From contig CAXIUT010000183.1 in the NCBI GenBank assembly GCA_964035545.1, positions 992,001 through 1,056,000 of the forward strand: a DNA stretch of 64,000 nt, given 5' to 3'. This document shows, one piece after another, positions 1 to 15,426 of the stretch. The position numbers and the translations under genes were made by a program. Source of the stretch: Bugula neritina (Eukaryota; Bryozoa; Gymnolaemata; Cheilostomatida; Bugulidae). How positions within the stretch are numbered: the first letter of the stretch is position 1; each line of letters opens with the position of its first letter. Below the pieces are notes generated by a model, which saw only the letters and a program-made list of their open reading frames with translations, searched no databases and was not told the DNA's origin.

Positions 1-3000
1 ACACACTACAACATATTGAAATACACTGCAACACATTGAAATATACTGCAACATGCCTAAATATACGGTAATATAATGAAATATACTGTAACACACCGAA
101 ATATACTGCAACATACTGAAATATACTGTAACACATTGAAAAAACTGCAACATACTGAAATACACTGCTACATACTGAAATATACTGCAACATACTGCAA
201 CATACTGAAATACACTGTAACATAATGAAATAAACTGCAACATACTACATCATATTGAAATACACTGCAACACATTGAAATATACTGCAACATACCTAAA
301 TATACGGTAATATACTGGAATATACTGTAACACATTGAAAAAACTGCAACATACTGAAATACACTGCAACACACTGAAATACACCGCAAAATACTACAAC
401 ATACTGAAATACACTGTAACATATTGAAATCCAGTGCAACACATTGAAATATACTGCAACATACCGAAATATATGGTAAACTAATGAAATATACTGTAAC
501 ACATTGAAAAATACCGCAACATACTGAAATATACTGCGACACATTGCAATATACTGTAACATACTGAAATATGCTGTAGCACACTGAAATACACTGCAAC
601 ATCCTACAACAAACTGAAATACACTGAAACATATTGAAATACACTGCAAGAAATTGAAATACACTGCAACACAACAAAATATGGTAAACTACTGAAATAG
701 ACTTTACCACATTGAAAAATACTGCAACATACAGAAATATACTGTAACACACTGAAATATACTGCAACATACTGAAATACACTATAACATACTGAAATAT
801 ACTGCAACATACTGAAATACCCTGCTACATACTGAAATATACTGCAACATACTGCAACCTGCTGCAACATACTGAAATACGCTGTAACATACTGAAATAC
901 ACTGCAACATACTACAACATATTGAAATACACTGCAACACATTGAAATGTACTGCAACATACCGAAATATACGGTAATATACTGAAATATACTGTAACAC
1001 ATTGAAAAATACTGCAACATACTAAAATACACTGCAACACACTGAAACACACCGCAAAAAACTACAACATACTGAAATACACTGTAACATATTAAAACAT
1101 ACTGCAACATACTGCAACATACTGAAATACACTGTAACATATTGAAATACACTGCGACACATTGAAATATACTGCAACATACCGAAATATATGGTAAACT
1201 AATGAAATATACTGTAACACATTGAAAAATACCGCAACATACTGAAATATACTGCGACACATTGCAATATACTGTAACATACTGAAATATGCTGTAGCAC
1301 ACTGAAATACACTGCAACATCCTACAACATACTGGACTACACTGTAACATATTGAAATACACTGCAAAACATTGAAAGTTACTGCAACATAACAAAATAT
1401 ATGGTAAACTACTGAAATAGACTTTAACACATTGAAAAATACTGCAACATACTGAAATATACTGTAACACACTGAAGTATACTGCAACATACTGAAATAC
1501 ACTGTAACATACTGAAATATACTGCAACATACTGAAATACACTGCTACATACTGAAATATACTGCAACGTACTGCAACATACTCCAGCATACTGAAATAC
1601 ACTGTAACATACTGAAATACACTGCAACATACTACCACATATTGAAATACACTGCAACACATTGAAATGTACTGCAACATACCGAAATATATGGTAAACT
1701 ACTAAAATATACTGTAACATATTGAAAAATACTGCAACATACTGAAATATACTGCGACACCTAGCAATATACTGTAACATACTGAAATATGCTCTAGCAC
1801 ACTGAAATACAATGCAACTTACTGAAATATACTGCAACATACTTAAATACACTGCAACATCCTACAATATGCTGAAATACACTGTAACATATTGAAATAC
1901 ACTGCAACACTTTGAAATATACTGCAACATATCGAAATATATGGTAAACTACTGCAACATACTACAACATATTGAAATACACTGCAACACATTGAAGTAT
2001 ACTGCAACATACCTAAATATACGGTAATATACTGAAATATACTGTAACACATTGAAAAATACTGCAACATACTGAAATATACTGTAACACACCGAAATAT
2101 ACTGCAACATACTGAAATACACTGTAACATACTGAAATATACTGTAACATACTGAAATACACTGCTACATACTGAAATATGCTGCAACATACTGCAACAT
2201 ACTGAAATAAACTGCAACATACTACAACATATTGAAATACACTGCAACACATTGAAATATACTGCAACATACCTAAATATACGGTAATATACTGAAATTC
2301 ACTGTAACGCATTGCAAAATACTGCAACATACTGAAATTCACTGCGACACACTGAAATACGCTGCAAAATACTACAACATATTGAAATAAACTGTAACAT
2401 ATTGAAATACACTGCAACACATTGAAAAATACTGCAACATACTGAAATTTACTGTAACACACTGAAATATACTGCAACATACTGAAATACACTGTAACAT
2501 ACTGAAATATACCGCAACATACTGAAATACACTGCTACATACTGAAATATACTGCAACATACTGCGACATACTGCAATACACTGTAACATACTGAAATAC
2601 ACTGCAACATACTACAACATATTGAAATACACTGCAACACATTGAAATACACTGCAACTTACCGAATATATGGTAAACTACTGAAATATACTGTAACGCA
2701 TTGAAAAATACTGCAACATACTGAAATATATTGCGACACATTGCAATATACTGTAACATACTGAAAAATGCTGTAGCACACTGAAATATACTGCAATTCA
2801 CTGAAATATACTGCAACATACTGAAATACACCGCAACATCCTACAACATACTGAAATACTTTGTAACATATTGAAATACACTGCAACACATTGAAATATA
2901 CTGCAACATAACGAAATATATGGTAAACTAATGAAATATATTTTAACACATTGAAAAATACTGCAACATACTGAAATATATTTTAACACATTGAAAAATA

Positions 3001-5180
3001 CTGCAACATACTGAAATACACTGCAACACATTGAAATATACTGCAACATACCGAAATATATGGTAAACTACTGAAATATACTGTAACACATTGAAAAATA
3101 CTGCAACATACTGAAATACACTGTAACATACTGAAATAAACTGCAACATACTACAACATATTGAAATACACTGCAACAAATTGAAATATACTGCAACATA
3201 CCTAAATATACGGTAATATACTGAAATTCACTGTAACGCATTGCAAAATACTACAACATACTGAAATTCACTGCGACACACTGAAATACGCTGCAAAATA
3301 CTACAACATACTGAAATGAACTGTAACATATTGAAATACACTGCAACACATTGAAATACACTGCAACATAACAAAATATATGGTAAACTACTGAAATAGA
3401 CTTTAACACATTGAAAAATACTGCAACATACTGAAATACACTGTAACATACTGAAATATACTGCAACATACTGAAATACACTGCTACATACTGAAATATA
3501 CTGCAACGTACTGCAACATACTCCAGCATACTGAAATACACTGTAACATACTGAAATACACTGCAACATACTACCACATATTGAAATACACTGCAACACA
3601 TTGAAATGTACTGCAACATACCGAAATATATGGTAAACTACTAAAATATACTGTAACATATTGAAAAATACTGCAACATACTGAAATATACTGCGACACC
3701 TAGCAATATACTGTAACATACTGAAATATGCTCTAGCACACTGAAATACAATGCAACACATTGAAATATACTGCAACATACCTAAATATACGGTAATATA
3801 CTGAAATTCACTGTAACGCATTGCAAAATACTGCAACATACTGAAATACACTGCAACATACTACCACATATTGAAATACACTGCAACATATTGAAATACA
3901 CTGCAACACATTGAAAAATACTGCAACATACTGAAATATACTGTAACACACTGAAATATACTGCAACATACTGAAATACACTGTAACATAATGAAATATA
4001 CTGCAACATACTGAAATACACTGCTACATACTGAAATATACTGCAACATACTGCAACATACTGCAATACACTGTAACATACTGAAATACACTGCAATATA
4101 CTACAACATATTGAAATACACTGCAACACATTGAAATACACTGCAACTTACCGAATATATGGTAAACTACTGAAATATACTGTAACGCATTGAAAAATAC
4201 TGCAACATACTGAAATATATTGCGACACATTGCAATATACTGTAACATACTGAAAAATGCTGTAGCACACTGAAATATACTGCAATTCACTGAAATATAC
4301 TGCAACATACTGACATACACCGCAACATCCTACAACATACTGAAATACTTTGTAACATATTGAAATACACTGCAACACATTGAAATATACTGCAACATAA
4401 CGAAATATATGGTAACCTACTGAAATATATTTTAACACATTGAAAAATACTGCAACATACTGAAATATATTTTAACACATTGAAAAATACTGCAACATAC
4501 TGAAATATACTGTAACACACCGAAATATACTGCAACATACTGAAATACACTGTAACATACTGAAATATACTGCAACACACTGAAATACACTGCTACATAC
4601 TGCAACATACTGCAACATACTGCAACATACTGAAATACACTGTAACATACTGAAATAAACTGCAACATACTACAACATATTGAAATACACTGCAACACAT
4701 TGAAATATACTGCTACATACCTAAATATACGGTAATATACTGAAATATACTGTAACACATTGAAAAAACTGCAACATACTGAAATACACTGCAACGCACT
4801 GAAATACACCGCAAAATACTACAACATGCTGAAATACACTGTAACATATTGAAATCCACTGCAACACATTGAAATATACTGCAACATACCGAAATATATA
4901 GTAAACTAATGAAATATACTGTAACACACTGAAAAATACCGCAACATACTGAAATATACTGCGACACATTGCAATATACTGTAACATATTGAAATATGCT
5001 GTAGGACACTGAAATACACTGCAACATCCTACAACATACTGAAATACACTGTAACATATTGAAATACACTGCAAGAAATTGAAATAGACTGCAACATAAC
5101 AAAATATATGGTAATCTACTGAAATAGACTTTAACACATTGAAAAATACTGCAACATACAGAAATATACTGTAACACACT
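1..5180. repeat. Diverged left mosaic of the satellite
   Basis: This segment uses the same monomers and landmark variants as the rest but shows no clean tandem copy of one long unit. Piecewise matches are: about 280-800 with 4,705-5,225 (offset 4,425); about 1,420-1,820 with 3,360-3,755 (offset 1,939); about 1,850-2,600 with 5,480-6,230 (offset 3,627); and about 3,200-5,000 with 6,800-8,600 (offset 3,590). Matched stretches carry more scattered substitutions than the copies further right. Examples are gaaatgtactg, gaagtatactg, and extra actgcaac half-units around 840-870. I read it as an older or less homogenised part of the array. It contains the longest stop-free - strand frame in the window (604-1,680), which I attribute to monomer composition. 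Confidence 0.8.
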
Positions 5181-8100
5181 GAAATATACTGCAACGTACT
5201 GCAACATACTGCAGCATACTGAAATACACTGTAACATACTGAAATACACTGCAACATACTACCACATATTGAAATACACTGCAACACATTGAAATGTACT
5301 GCAACATACCGAAATATATGGTAAACTACTAAAATATACTGTAACACATTGAAAAATACTGCAACATACTGAAATATACTGCGACACCTAGCAATATACT
5401 GTAACATACTGAAATATGCTCTAGCACACTGAAATACAATGCAACTTACTGAAATATACTGCAACATACTGAAATACACTGCAACATCCTACAATATGCT
5501 GAAATACACAGTAACATATTGAAATACACTGCAACACTTTGAAATATACTGCAACATACCGAAATATATGGTAAACTACTGCAACATACTACAACATACT
5601 GAAATACACTGCAACACATTGAAATATACTGCGACATACCTAAATATACGGTAATATACTGAAATATACTGTAACACATTGAAAAATACTGCAACATACT
5701 GAAATATACTGTAACACACCGAAATATACTGCAACATACTGAAATACACTGTAACATACTGAAATACACTGCTACATACTGAAATATACTGCAACATACT
5801 GCAACATACTGAAATACACAGTAACATACTGAAATAAACTGCAACATACTACAACATATTGAAATACACTGCAACACATTGAAATATACTGCAACATACC
5901 TAAATATACGGTAATATACTGAAATTCACTGTAACGCATTGCAAAATACTGCAACATACTGAAATTCACTGCGACACACTGAAATACGCTGCAAAATACT
6001 ACAACATACTGAAATAAACTGTAACATGTTGAAATACACTGCAACACATTGAAAAATACTGCAACATACTGAAATATACTGTAACACACTGAAATATACT
6101 GCAACATACTGAAATACACTGTAACATACTGAAATATACTGCAACATACTGAAATACACTGCTACATACTGACATATACTGCAACATACTGCAACATACT
6201 GCAATACACTGTAAAATACTGAAATACACTGCAACATACTACTACAACATATTGAAATACACTGCAACACATTGAAATACACTGCAACATACTGCAACAT
6301 ACTGCAATACACTGTAACATACTGAAATACACTGCAACATACTACAACATATTGAAATACACTGCAACACATTGAAATACACTGCAACTTACCGAATATA
6401 TGGTAAACTACTGAAATATACTGTAACGCATTGAAAAATACTGCAACATACTGAAATATATTGCGACACATTGCAATATACTGTAACATACTGAAAAATG
6501 CTGTAACACACTGAAATATACTGCAATTCACTGAAATATACTGCAACATACTGAAATACACCGCAACATCCTACAACATACTGAAATACTTTGTAACATA
6601 TTGAAATACACTGCAACACATTGAAATAGACTGCAACATAACGAAATATATGGTAAACTAATGAAATATATTTTAACACATTGAAAAATACTGCAACATA
6701 CTGAAATACACTGTAACATACTGAAATAAACTGCAACATACTACAACATATTGAGATACACTGCAACAAATTGAAATATACTGCAACATACCTAAATATA
6801 CGGTAATATACTGAAATTCACTGTAACGCATTGCAAAATACTACAACATACTGAAATTCACTGCGACACACTGAAATACGCTGCAAAATACTACAACATA
6901 CTGAAATAAACTGTAACATATTGAAATACACTGCAACACATTGAAATATACTGCAACATAACAAAATATATGGTAAACTACTGAAATAGACTTTAACACA
7001 TTGAAAAATACTGCAACATACTGAAATACACTGTAACATACTGAAATACACTGCAACATACTGAAATACACTGCTACATACTGAAATATACTGCAACGTA
7101 CTGCAACATACTCCAGCATACTGAAATACACTGTAACATAGTAAAATACACTGCAACATACTACCACATATTGAAATACACTGCAACACATTGAAATGTA
7201 CTGCAACATACCGAAATATATGGTAAACTACTAAAATATACTGTAACATATTGAAAAATACTGCAACATACTGAAATATACTGCGACACCTAGCAATATA
7301 CTGTAACATACTGAAATATGCTCTAGCACACTGAAATACAATGCAACACATTGAAATATACTGCAACATACCTAAATATACGGTAATATACTGAAATTCA
7401 CTGTAACGCATTGCAAAATACTGCAACATACTGAAATACACTGCAACATACTACCACATATTGAAATACACTGCAACATATTGAAATACACTGCAACACA
7501 TTGAAAAATACTGCAACATACTGAAATATACTGTAACACACTGAAATATACTGCAACATACTGAAATACACTGTAACATACTGAAATATACTGCAACATA
7601 CTGAAATACACTGCTACATACTGAAATATACTGCAACATACTGCAACATACTGCAATACACTGTAACATACTGAAATACACTGCAATATACTACAACATA
7701 TTGAAATACACTGCAACACATTGAAATACACTGCAACTTACCGAATATATGGTAAACTACTGAAATATACTGTAACGCATTGAAAAATACTGCAACATAC
7801 TGAAATATATTGCGACACATTGCAATATACTGTAACATACTGAAAAATGCTGTAGCACACTGAAATATACTGCAATTCACTGAAATATACTGCAACATAC
7901 TGACATACACCGCAACATCCTACAACATACTGAAATACTTTGTAACATATTGAAATACACTGCAACACATTGAAATATACTGCAACATAACGAACTATAT
8001 GGTAACCTACTGAAATATATTTTAACACATTGAAAAATACTGCAACATACTGAAATATATTTTAACACATTGAAAAATACTGCAACATACTGAAATATAC

Positions 8101-10068
8101 TGTAACACACCGAAATATACTGCAACATACTGAAATACACTGTAACATACTGAAATATACTGCAACATACTGAAATACACTGCTACATACTGCAACATAC
8201 TGCAACATACTGCAACATACTGAAATACACTGTAACATACTGAAATAAACTGCAACATACTACAACATATTGAAATACACTGCAACACATTGAAATATAC
8301 TGCTACATACCTAAATATACGGTAATATACTGAAATATACTGTAACACATTGAAAAAACTGCAACATACTGAAATACACTGCAACGCACTGAAATACACC
8401 GCAAAATACTACAACATGCTGAAATACACTGTAACATATTGAAATCCACTGCAACACATTGAAATATACTGCAACATACCGAAATATATGGTAAACTACT
8501 GAAATAGACTTTAACACATTGAAAAATACTGCAACATACAGAAATATACTGTAACACACTGAAATATACTGCAACATACTGAAATATACTGCGACACATT
8601 GCAATATACTGTAACATATTGAAATATGCTGTAGCACACTGAAATACACTGCAACATCCTACAACATACTGAAATACACTGTAACATATTGAAATACACT
8701 GCAAGAAATTGAAATAGACTGCAACATAACAAAATATATGGTAAACTACTGAAATAGACTTTAACACATTGAAAAATACTGCAACATACAGAAATATACT
8801 GTAACACACTGAAATATACTGCAACATACTGAAATACACTGTAACATTCTGAAATATACTGCAACATACTGAAATACACTGCTACATACTGAAATATACT
8901 GCAACATACTGCAAAATACTGCAACATACTGAAATACACTGTAACATATTGAAGTACACTGCAACACATTGAAATATACTGCAACATGCCAAAATATATG
9001 GTAAACAACTGAAATATACTTTAACACATTGAAAAATACTGCAACATACTGAAATATACTGCGGCACTTTGCAATATACTGTAACATACCGAAATATGCT
9101 CTAGCACACTGAAATACACTGCAACTCACTGAAATATACTGCAACATACTGAAATACACTGTGACATCCTGAAATATACTGCAACATTCTGAAATACACT
9201 GCTACATACTGAAATATACTGCATCATACTGCAACATACTGAAATACACTGCAACATACTACAACATACTGAAATACGCTGCAACACATTGAAATATACT
9301 GCAACATACCTAAATATATGGTAATATACCGAAATATACTGTAACGCATTGCAAAATACTGCAACATACTGAAATACACTGCGACACACTGAAATACGCT
9401 GCAAAATACTACAACATACTGAAATAAACTGTAACACATTGAAATACACTGCAATACATTGAAAAATAATGCAATATACTGATATATACTGTAACACACT
9501 GAAATATACTGCAACATACTGAAATACACTGTAACATACTGAAATATACTGTAACATACTGCAACATACTAAAATACACTGTAACATACTGAGATACACT
9601 GCCGCATACTGCAACATATTGAACTACACTGCAACGCATTGAAATATATTGCAACTTATCGAATATATGGAAAACTACTGAAGTATACTGTAACGCATTG
9701 AAAAAGACTGCAACATACTGAAATATATTGCGACACATTGCAATATACTGTAATATACTGAAAAATGCTGTATCACACTGAAATATACTGCAATTCGCTG
9801 TAATATACTGCAACATACTGAAATACACCGCAACATCCTACAACACACTAAAATACACTGTAACATTTCGAAATACACTGCAACACATTGAATTATACTG
9901 CAACATAACGAAATATATGGTAAACTACTGAAATATATTTTAACAAATTGAAAAATACTGCAACATACTGAAATATACTGTAACACACTGAAGTATACTG
10001 CAACATACTGAAATACACTGTAACATACTGAAATATACTGCAACATACTGAAATACACTGCTACATAC
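5180..10068. repeat. Higher-order unit H1 (4,889 bp)
   Basis: First roughly 5-kb higher-order unit. In order it carries: the cacctagcaatatac marker near 5,386; the ggtaaactactgcaac marker at 5,570; an acctaaatatacggtaa pair at about 5,639 and 5,888; a roughly 103-bp local duplication at about 6,240-6,342 that ends in the odd half-unit actactacaac; marker pairs 250 bp apart (ggtaa at 6,402/6,652, 6,972/7,222, 7,751/8,001 and 8,490/8,740); gaagtacactg at 8,951; and the palindromic atttcgaaat at 9,865. Its 3' part (6.1-10.0 kb) matches H2 at offset 5,358 and its 5' part at offset 4,889. The difference is the extra block inside H2. Confidence 0.8.
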
Positions 10069-13000
10069 TGAAATATACTGCAACGTACTGCAACATACTG
10101 CAGCATACTGAAATACACTGTAACATACTGAAATACACTGCAACATACTACCACATATTGAAATACACTGCAACACATTGAAATGTACTGCAACATACCG
10201 AAATATATGGTAAACTACTAAAATATACTGTAACACATTGAAAAATACTGCAACATACTGAAATATACTGCGACACCTAGCAATATACTGTAACATACTG
10301 AAATATGCTCTAGCACACTGAAATACAATGCAACTTACTGAAATATACTGCAACATACTGAAATACACTGCAACATCCTACAATATGCTGAAATACACAG
10401 TAACATATTGAAATACACTGCAACACTTTGAAATATACTGCAACATACCGAAATATATGGTAAACTACTGCAACATACTACAACATACTGAAATACACTG
10501 CAACACATTGAAATATACTGTGACATACCTAAATATACGGTAATATACTGAAATATACTGTAACACATTGAAAAATACTGCAACATACTGAAATATACTG
10601 TAACACACCGAAATATACTGCAACATACTGAAATACACTGTAACATACTGAAATACACTGCTACATACTGAATTATACTGCAACATACTGCAACATACTG
10701 AAATACACAGTAACATACTGAAATAAACTGCAACATACTACAACATATTGAAATACACTGCAACACATTGAAATATACTGCAACATACCTAAATATACGG
10801 TAATATACTGAAATTCACTGTAACGCATTGCAAAATACTGCAACATACTGAAATTCACTGCGACACACTGAAATACGCTGCAAAATACTACAACATACTG
10901 AAATAAACTGTAACATGTTGAAATACACTGCAACACATTGAAAAATACTGCAACATACTGAAATATACTGTAACACACTGAAATATACTGCAACATACTG
11001 AAATACACTGTAACATACTGAAATATACTGCAACATACTGAAATACACTGCTACATACTGAAATATACTGCAACATACTGCAACATACTGCAATACACTG
11101 TAAAATACTGAAATACACTGCAACATACTACAACATATTGAAATACACTGCAACACATTGAAATACACTGCAACTTATCGAATATATGGAAAACTACTGA
11201 AATATACTGTAACGCATTGAAAAAGACTGCAACATACTGAAATATATTGCGACACATTGCAATATACTGTAATATACTGAAAAATGCTGTATCACACTGA
11301 AATATACTGCAATTCGCTGAAATATACTGCAACATACTGAAATACACCGCAACATCCTACAACATACTAAAATACACTGTAACATTTCGAAATACACTGC
11401 AACACATTGAATTATACTGCAACATAACGAAATATATGGTAAACTACTGAAATATATTTTAACAAATTGAAAAATACTGTAACATACTGAAATATACTGC
11501 AACATACTGAAATACACTGCTACATACTGACATATACTGCAACATACTGCAACATACTGCAATACACTGTAAAATACTGAAATACACTGCAACATACTAC
11601 TACAACATATTGAAATACACTGCAACACATTGAAATACACTGCAACATACTGCAACATACTGCAATACACTGTAACATACTGAAATACACTGCAACATAC
11701 TACAACATATTGAAATACACTGCAACACATTGAAATACACTGCAACTTACCGAATATATGGTAAACTACTGAAATATACTGTAACGCATTGAAAAATACT
11801 GCAACATACTGAAATATATTGCGACACATTGCAATATACTGTAACATACTGAAAAATGCTGTAACACGCTGAAATATACTGCAATTCACTGAAATATACT
11901 GCAACATACTGAAATACACCGCAACATCCTACAACATACTGAAATACTTTGTAACATATTGAAATACACTGCAACACATTGAAATAGACTGCAACATAAC
12001 GAAATATATGGTAAACTAATGAAATATATTTTAACACATTGAAAAATACTGCAACATACTGAAATACACTGTAACATACTGAAATAAACTGCAACATACT
12101 ACAACATATTGAGATACACTGCAACAAATTGAAATATACTGCAACATACCTAAATATACGGTAATATACTGAAATTCACTGTAACGCATTGCAAAATACT
12201 ACAACATACTGAAATTCACTGCGACACACTGAAATACGCTGCAAAATACTACAACATACTGAAATAAACTGTAACATATTGAAATACACTGCAACACATT
12301 GAAATATACTGCAACATAACAAAATATATGGTAAACTACTGAAATAGACTTTAACACATTGAAAAATACTGCAACATACTGAAATACACTGTAACATACT
12401 GAAATACACTGCAACATACTGAAATACACTGCTACATACTGAAATATACTGCAACGTACTGCAACATACTCCAGCATACTGAAATACACTGTAACATAGT
12501 AAAATACACTGCAACATACTACCACATATTGAAATACACTGCAACACATTGAAATGTACTGCAACATACCGAAATATATGGTAAACTACTAAAATATACT
12601 GTAACATATTGAAAAATACTGCAACATACTGAAATATACTGCGACACCTAGCAATATACTGTAACATACTGAAATATGCTCTAGCACACTGAAATACAAT
12701 GCAACACATTGAAATATACTGCAACATACCTAAATATACGGTAATATACTGAAATTCACTGTAACGCATTGCAAAATACTGCAACATACTGAAATACACT
12801 GCAACATACTACCACATATTGAAATACACTGCAACATATTGAAATACACTGCAACACATTGAAAAATACTGCAACATACTGAAATATACTGTAACACACT
12901 GAAATATACTGCAACATACTGAAATACACTGTAACATACTGAAATATACTGCAACATACTGAAATACACTGCTACATACTGAAATATACTGCAACATACT

Positions 13001-15426
13001 GCAACATACTGCAATACACTGTAACATACTGAAATACACTGCAATATACTACAACATATTGAAATACACTGCAACACATTGAAATACACTGCAACTTACC
13101 GAATATATGGTAAACTACTGAAATATACTGTAACGCATTGAAAAATACTGCAACATACTGAAATATATTGCGACACATTGCAATATACTGTAACATACTG
13201 AAAAATGCTGTAGCACACTGAAATATACTGCAATTCACTGAAATATACTGCAACATACTGACATACACCGCAACATCCTACAACATACTGAAATACTTTG
13301 TAACATATTGAAATACACTGCAACACATTGAAATATACTGCAACATAACGAACTATATGGTAACCTACTGAAATATATTTTAACACATTGAAAAATACTG
13401 CAACATACTGAAATATATTTTAACACATTGAAAAATACTGCAACATACTGAAATATACTGTAACACACCGAAATATACTGCAACATACTGAAATACACTG
13501 TAACATACTGAAATATACTGCAACATACTGAAATACACTGCTACATACTGCAACATACTGCAACATACTGCAACATACTGAAATACACTGTAACATACTG
13601 AAATAAACTGCAACATACTACAACATATTGAAATACACTGCAACACATTGAAATATACTGCTACATACCTAAATATACGGTAATATACTGAAATATACTG
13701 TAACACATTGAAAAAACTGCAACATACTGAAATACACTGCAACGCACTGAAATACACCGCAAAATACTACAACATGCTGAAATACACTGTAACATATTGA
13801 AATCCACTGCAACACATTGAAATATACTGCAACATACCGAAATATATGGTAAACTACTGAAATAGACTTTAACACATTGAAAAATACTGCAACATACAGA
13901 AATATACTGTAACACACTGAAATATACTGCAACATACTGAAATATACTGCGACACATTGCAATATACTGTAACATATTGAAATATGCTGTAGCACACTGA
14001 AATACACTGCAACATCCTACAACATACTGAAATACACTGTAACATATTGAAATACACTGCAAGAAATTGAAATAGACTGCAACATAACAAAATATATGGT
14101 AAACTACTGAAACAGACTTTAACACATTGAAAAATACTGCAACATACAGAAATATACTGTAACACACTGAAATATACTGCAACATACTGAAATACACTGT
14201 AACATTCTGAAATATACTGCAACATACTGAAATACACTGCTACATACTGAAATATACTGCAACATACTGCAAAATACTGCAACATACTGAAATACACTGT
14301 AACATATTGAAGTACACTGCAACACATTGAAATATACTGCAACATGCCAAAATATATGGTAAACAACTGAAATATACTTTAACACATTGAAAAATACTGC
14401 AACATACTGAAATATACTGCGACACTTTGCAATATACTGTAACATACCGAAATATGCTCTAGCACACTGAAATACACTGCAACTCACTGAAATATACTGC
14501 AACATACTGAAATACACTGTGACATCCTGAAATATACTGCAACATTCTGAAATACACTGCTACATACTGAAATATACTGCATCATACTGCAACATACTGA
14601 AATACACTGCAACATACTACAACATACTGAAATACGCTGCAACACATTGAAATATACTGCAACATACCTAAATATATGGTAATATACCGAAATATACTGT
14701 AACGCATTGCAAAATACTGCAACATACTGAAATACACTGCGACACACTGAAATACGCTGCAAAATACTACAACATACTGAAATAAACTGTAACACATTGA
14801 AATACACTGCAATACATTGAAAAATAATGCAATATACTGATATATACTGTAACACACTGAAATATACTGCAACATACTGAAATACACTGTAACATACTGA
14901 AATATACTGTAACATACTGCAACATACTGAAATACACTGTAACATACTGAGATACACTGCCGCATACTGCAACATATTGAACTACACTGCAACGCATTGA
15001 AATATATTGCAACTTATCGAATATATGGAAAACTACTGAAGTATACTGTAACGCATTGAAAAAGACTGCAACATACTGAAATATAATGCGACACATTGCA
15101 ATATACTGTAATATACTGAAAAATGCTGTATCACACTGAAATATACTGCAATTCGCTGAAATATACTGCAACATACTGAAATACACCGCAACATCCTACA
15201 ACATACTAAAATACACTGTAACATTTCGAAATACACTGCAACACATTGAATTATACTGCAACATAACGAAATATATGGTAAACTAGTGAAATATATTTTA
15301 ACAAATTGAAAAATACTGCAACATACTGAAATATACTGTAACACACTGAAGTATACTGCAACATACTGAAATACACTGTAACATACTGAAATATACTGCA
15401 ACATACTGAAATACACTGCTACATAC
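10069..15426. repeat. Higher-order unit H2 (5,358 bp)
   Basis: Second roughly 5-kb unit. From 10,069 to about 11,129 it follows H1 at offset 4,889; from about 11,475 to 15,426 it follows H1 at offset 5,358. The 469-bp gain is annotated separately at 11,130-11,598. Private variants separate it from H1, for example T at 10,521 where H1 has C (tgtgac for tgcgac), and gaattatactg near 10,670. The same T recurs at 20,768, in the partial fourth unit, showing that H2 and the unit at 20.3 kb share a recent ancestor. Confidence 0.8.
11130..11598. repeat. 469-bp extra segment inside H2
   Basis: Relative to H1, H2 gains 469 bp here. The left part (about 11,130-11,474) resembles 9,611-9,955 at offset 1,519: it has the cttatcgaatatatgg variant, the gaaaaagactg variant and the atttcgaaat palindrome. 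The right part (about 11,475-11,598) repeats 11,006-11,129, so the array jumps forward and then back by 469 bp. The left part recurs at about 21,377-21,721 (offset 10,247). There the sequence does not jump back but continues along the 1,519-bp relation. Unequal exchange or template switching between similar monomers would explain it. Confidence 0.65.

Larger units (their letters stand above)
5180..15426. repeat. 10,247-bp superunit, copy 1
   Basis: Landmarks from about 5,190 to 11,470 recur exactly 10,247 bp later. Examples are the gcaacgtactgcaac motif at 5,191 and 15,438, and the half-unit actactacaac at about 6,238 and 16,485. The superunit consists of two related roughly 5-kb units, 5,180-10,068 (4,889 bp) and 10,069-15,426 (5,358 bp). 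The 10,247-bp relation is closer than the 4,889/5,358 relation because private variants are shared only at that distance. One is tgtgacatacc at 10,518 and 20,765, where the other two copies have tgcgacatacc. The left junction is placed at about 5,171-5,190, where similarity to 15.4 kb stops. Confidence 0.8.

Noticed and set aside
604-1680. 358-codon open frame on the - strand, the longest in the window
   Set aside because: It is a read-through of the stop-free monomer complement. It is in-phase satellite from end to end, has no non-repeat domain, no visible promoter, splice sites or poly(A) context, and equivalents at other copies are broken by ordinary variant monomers.
9865-9874. Palindrome as a transposon end or target-site signature
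   Set aside because: The flanking sequence is ordinary in-register satellite on both sides, with no inserted element or target-site duplication.
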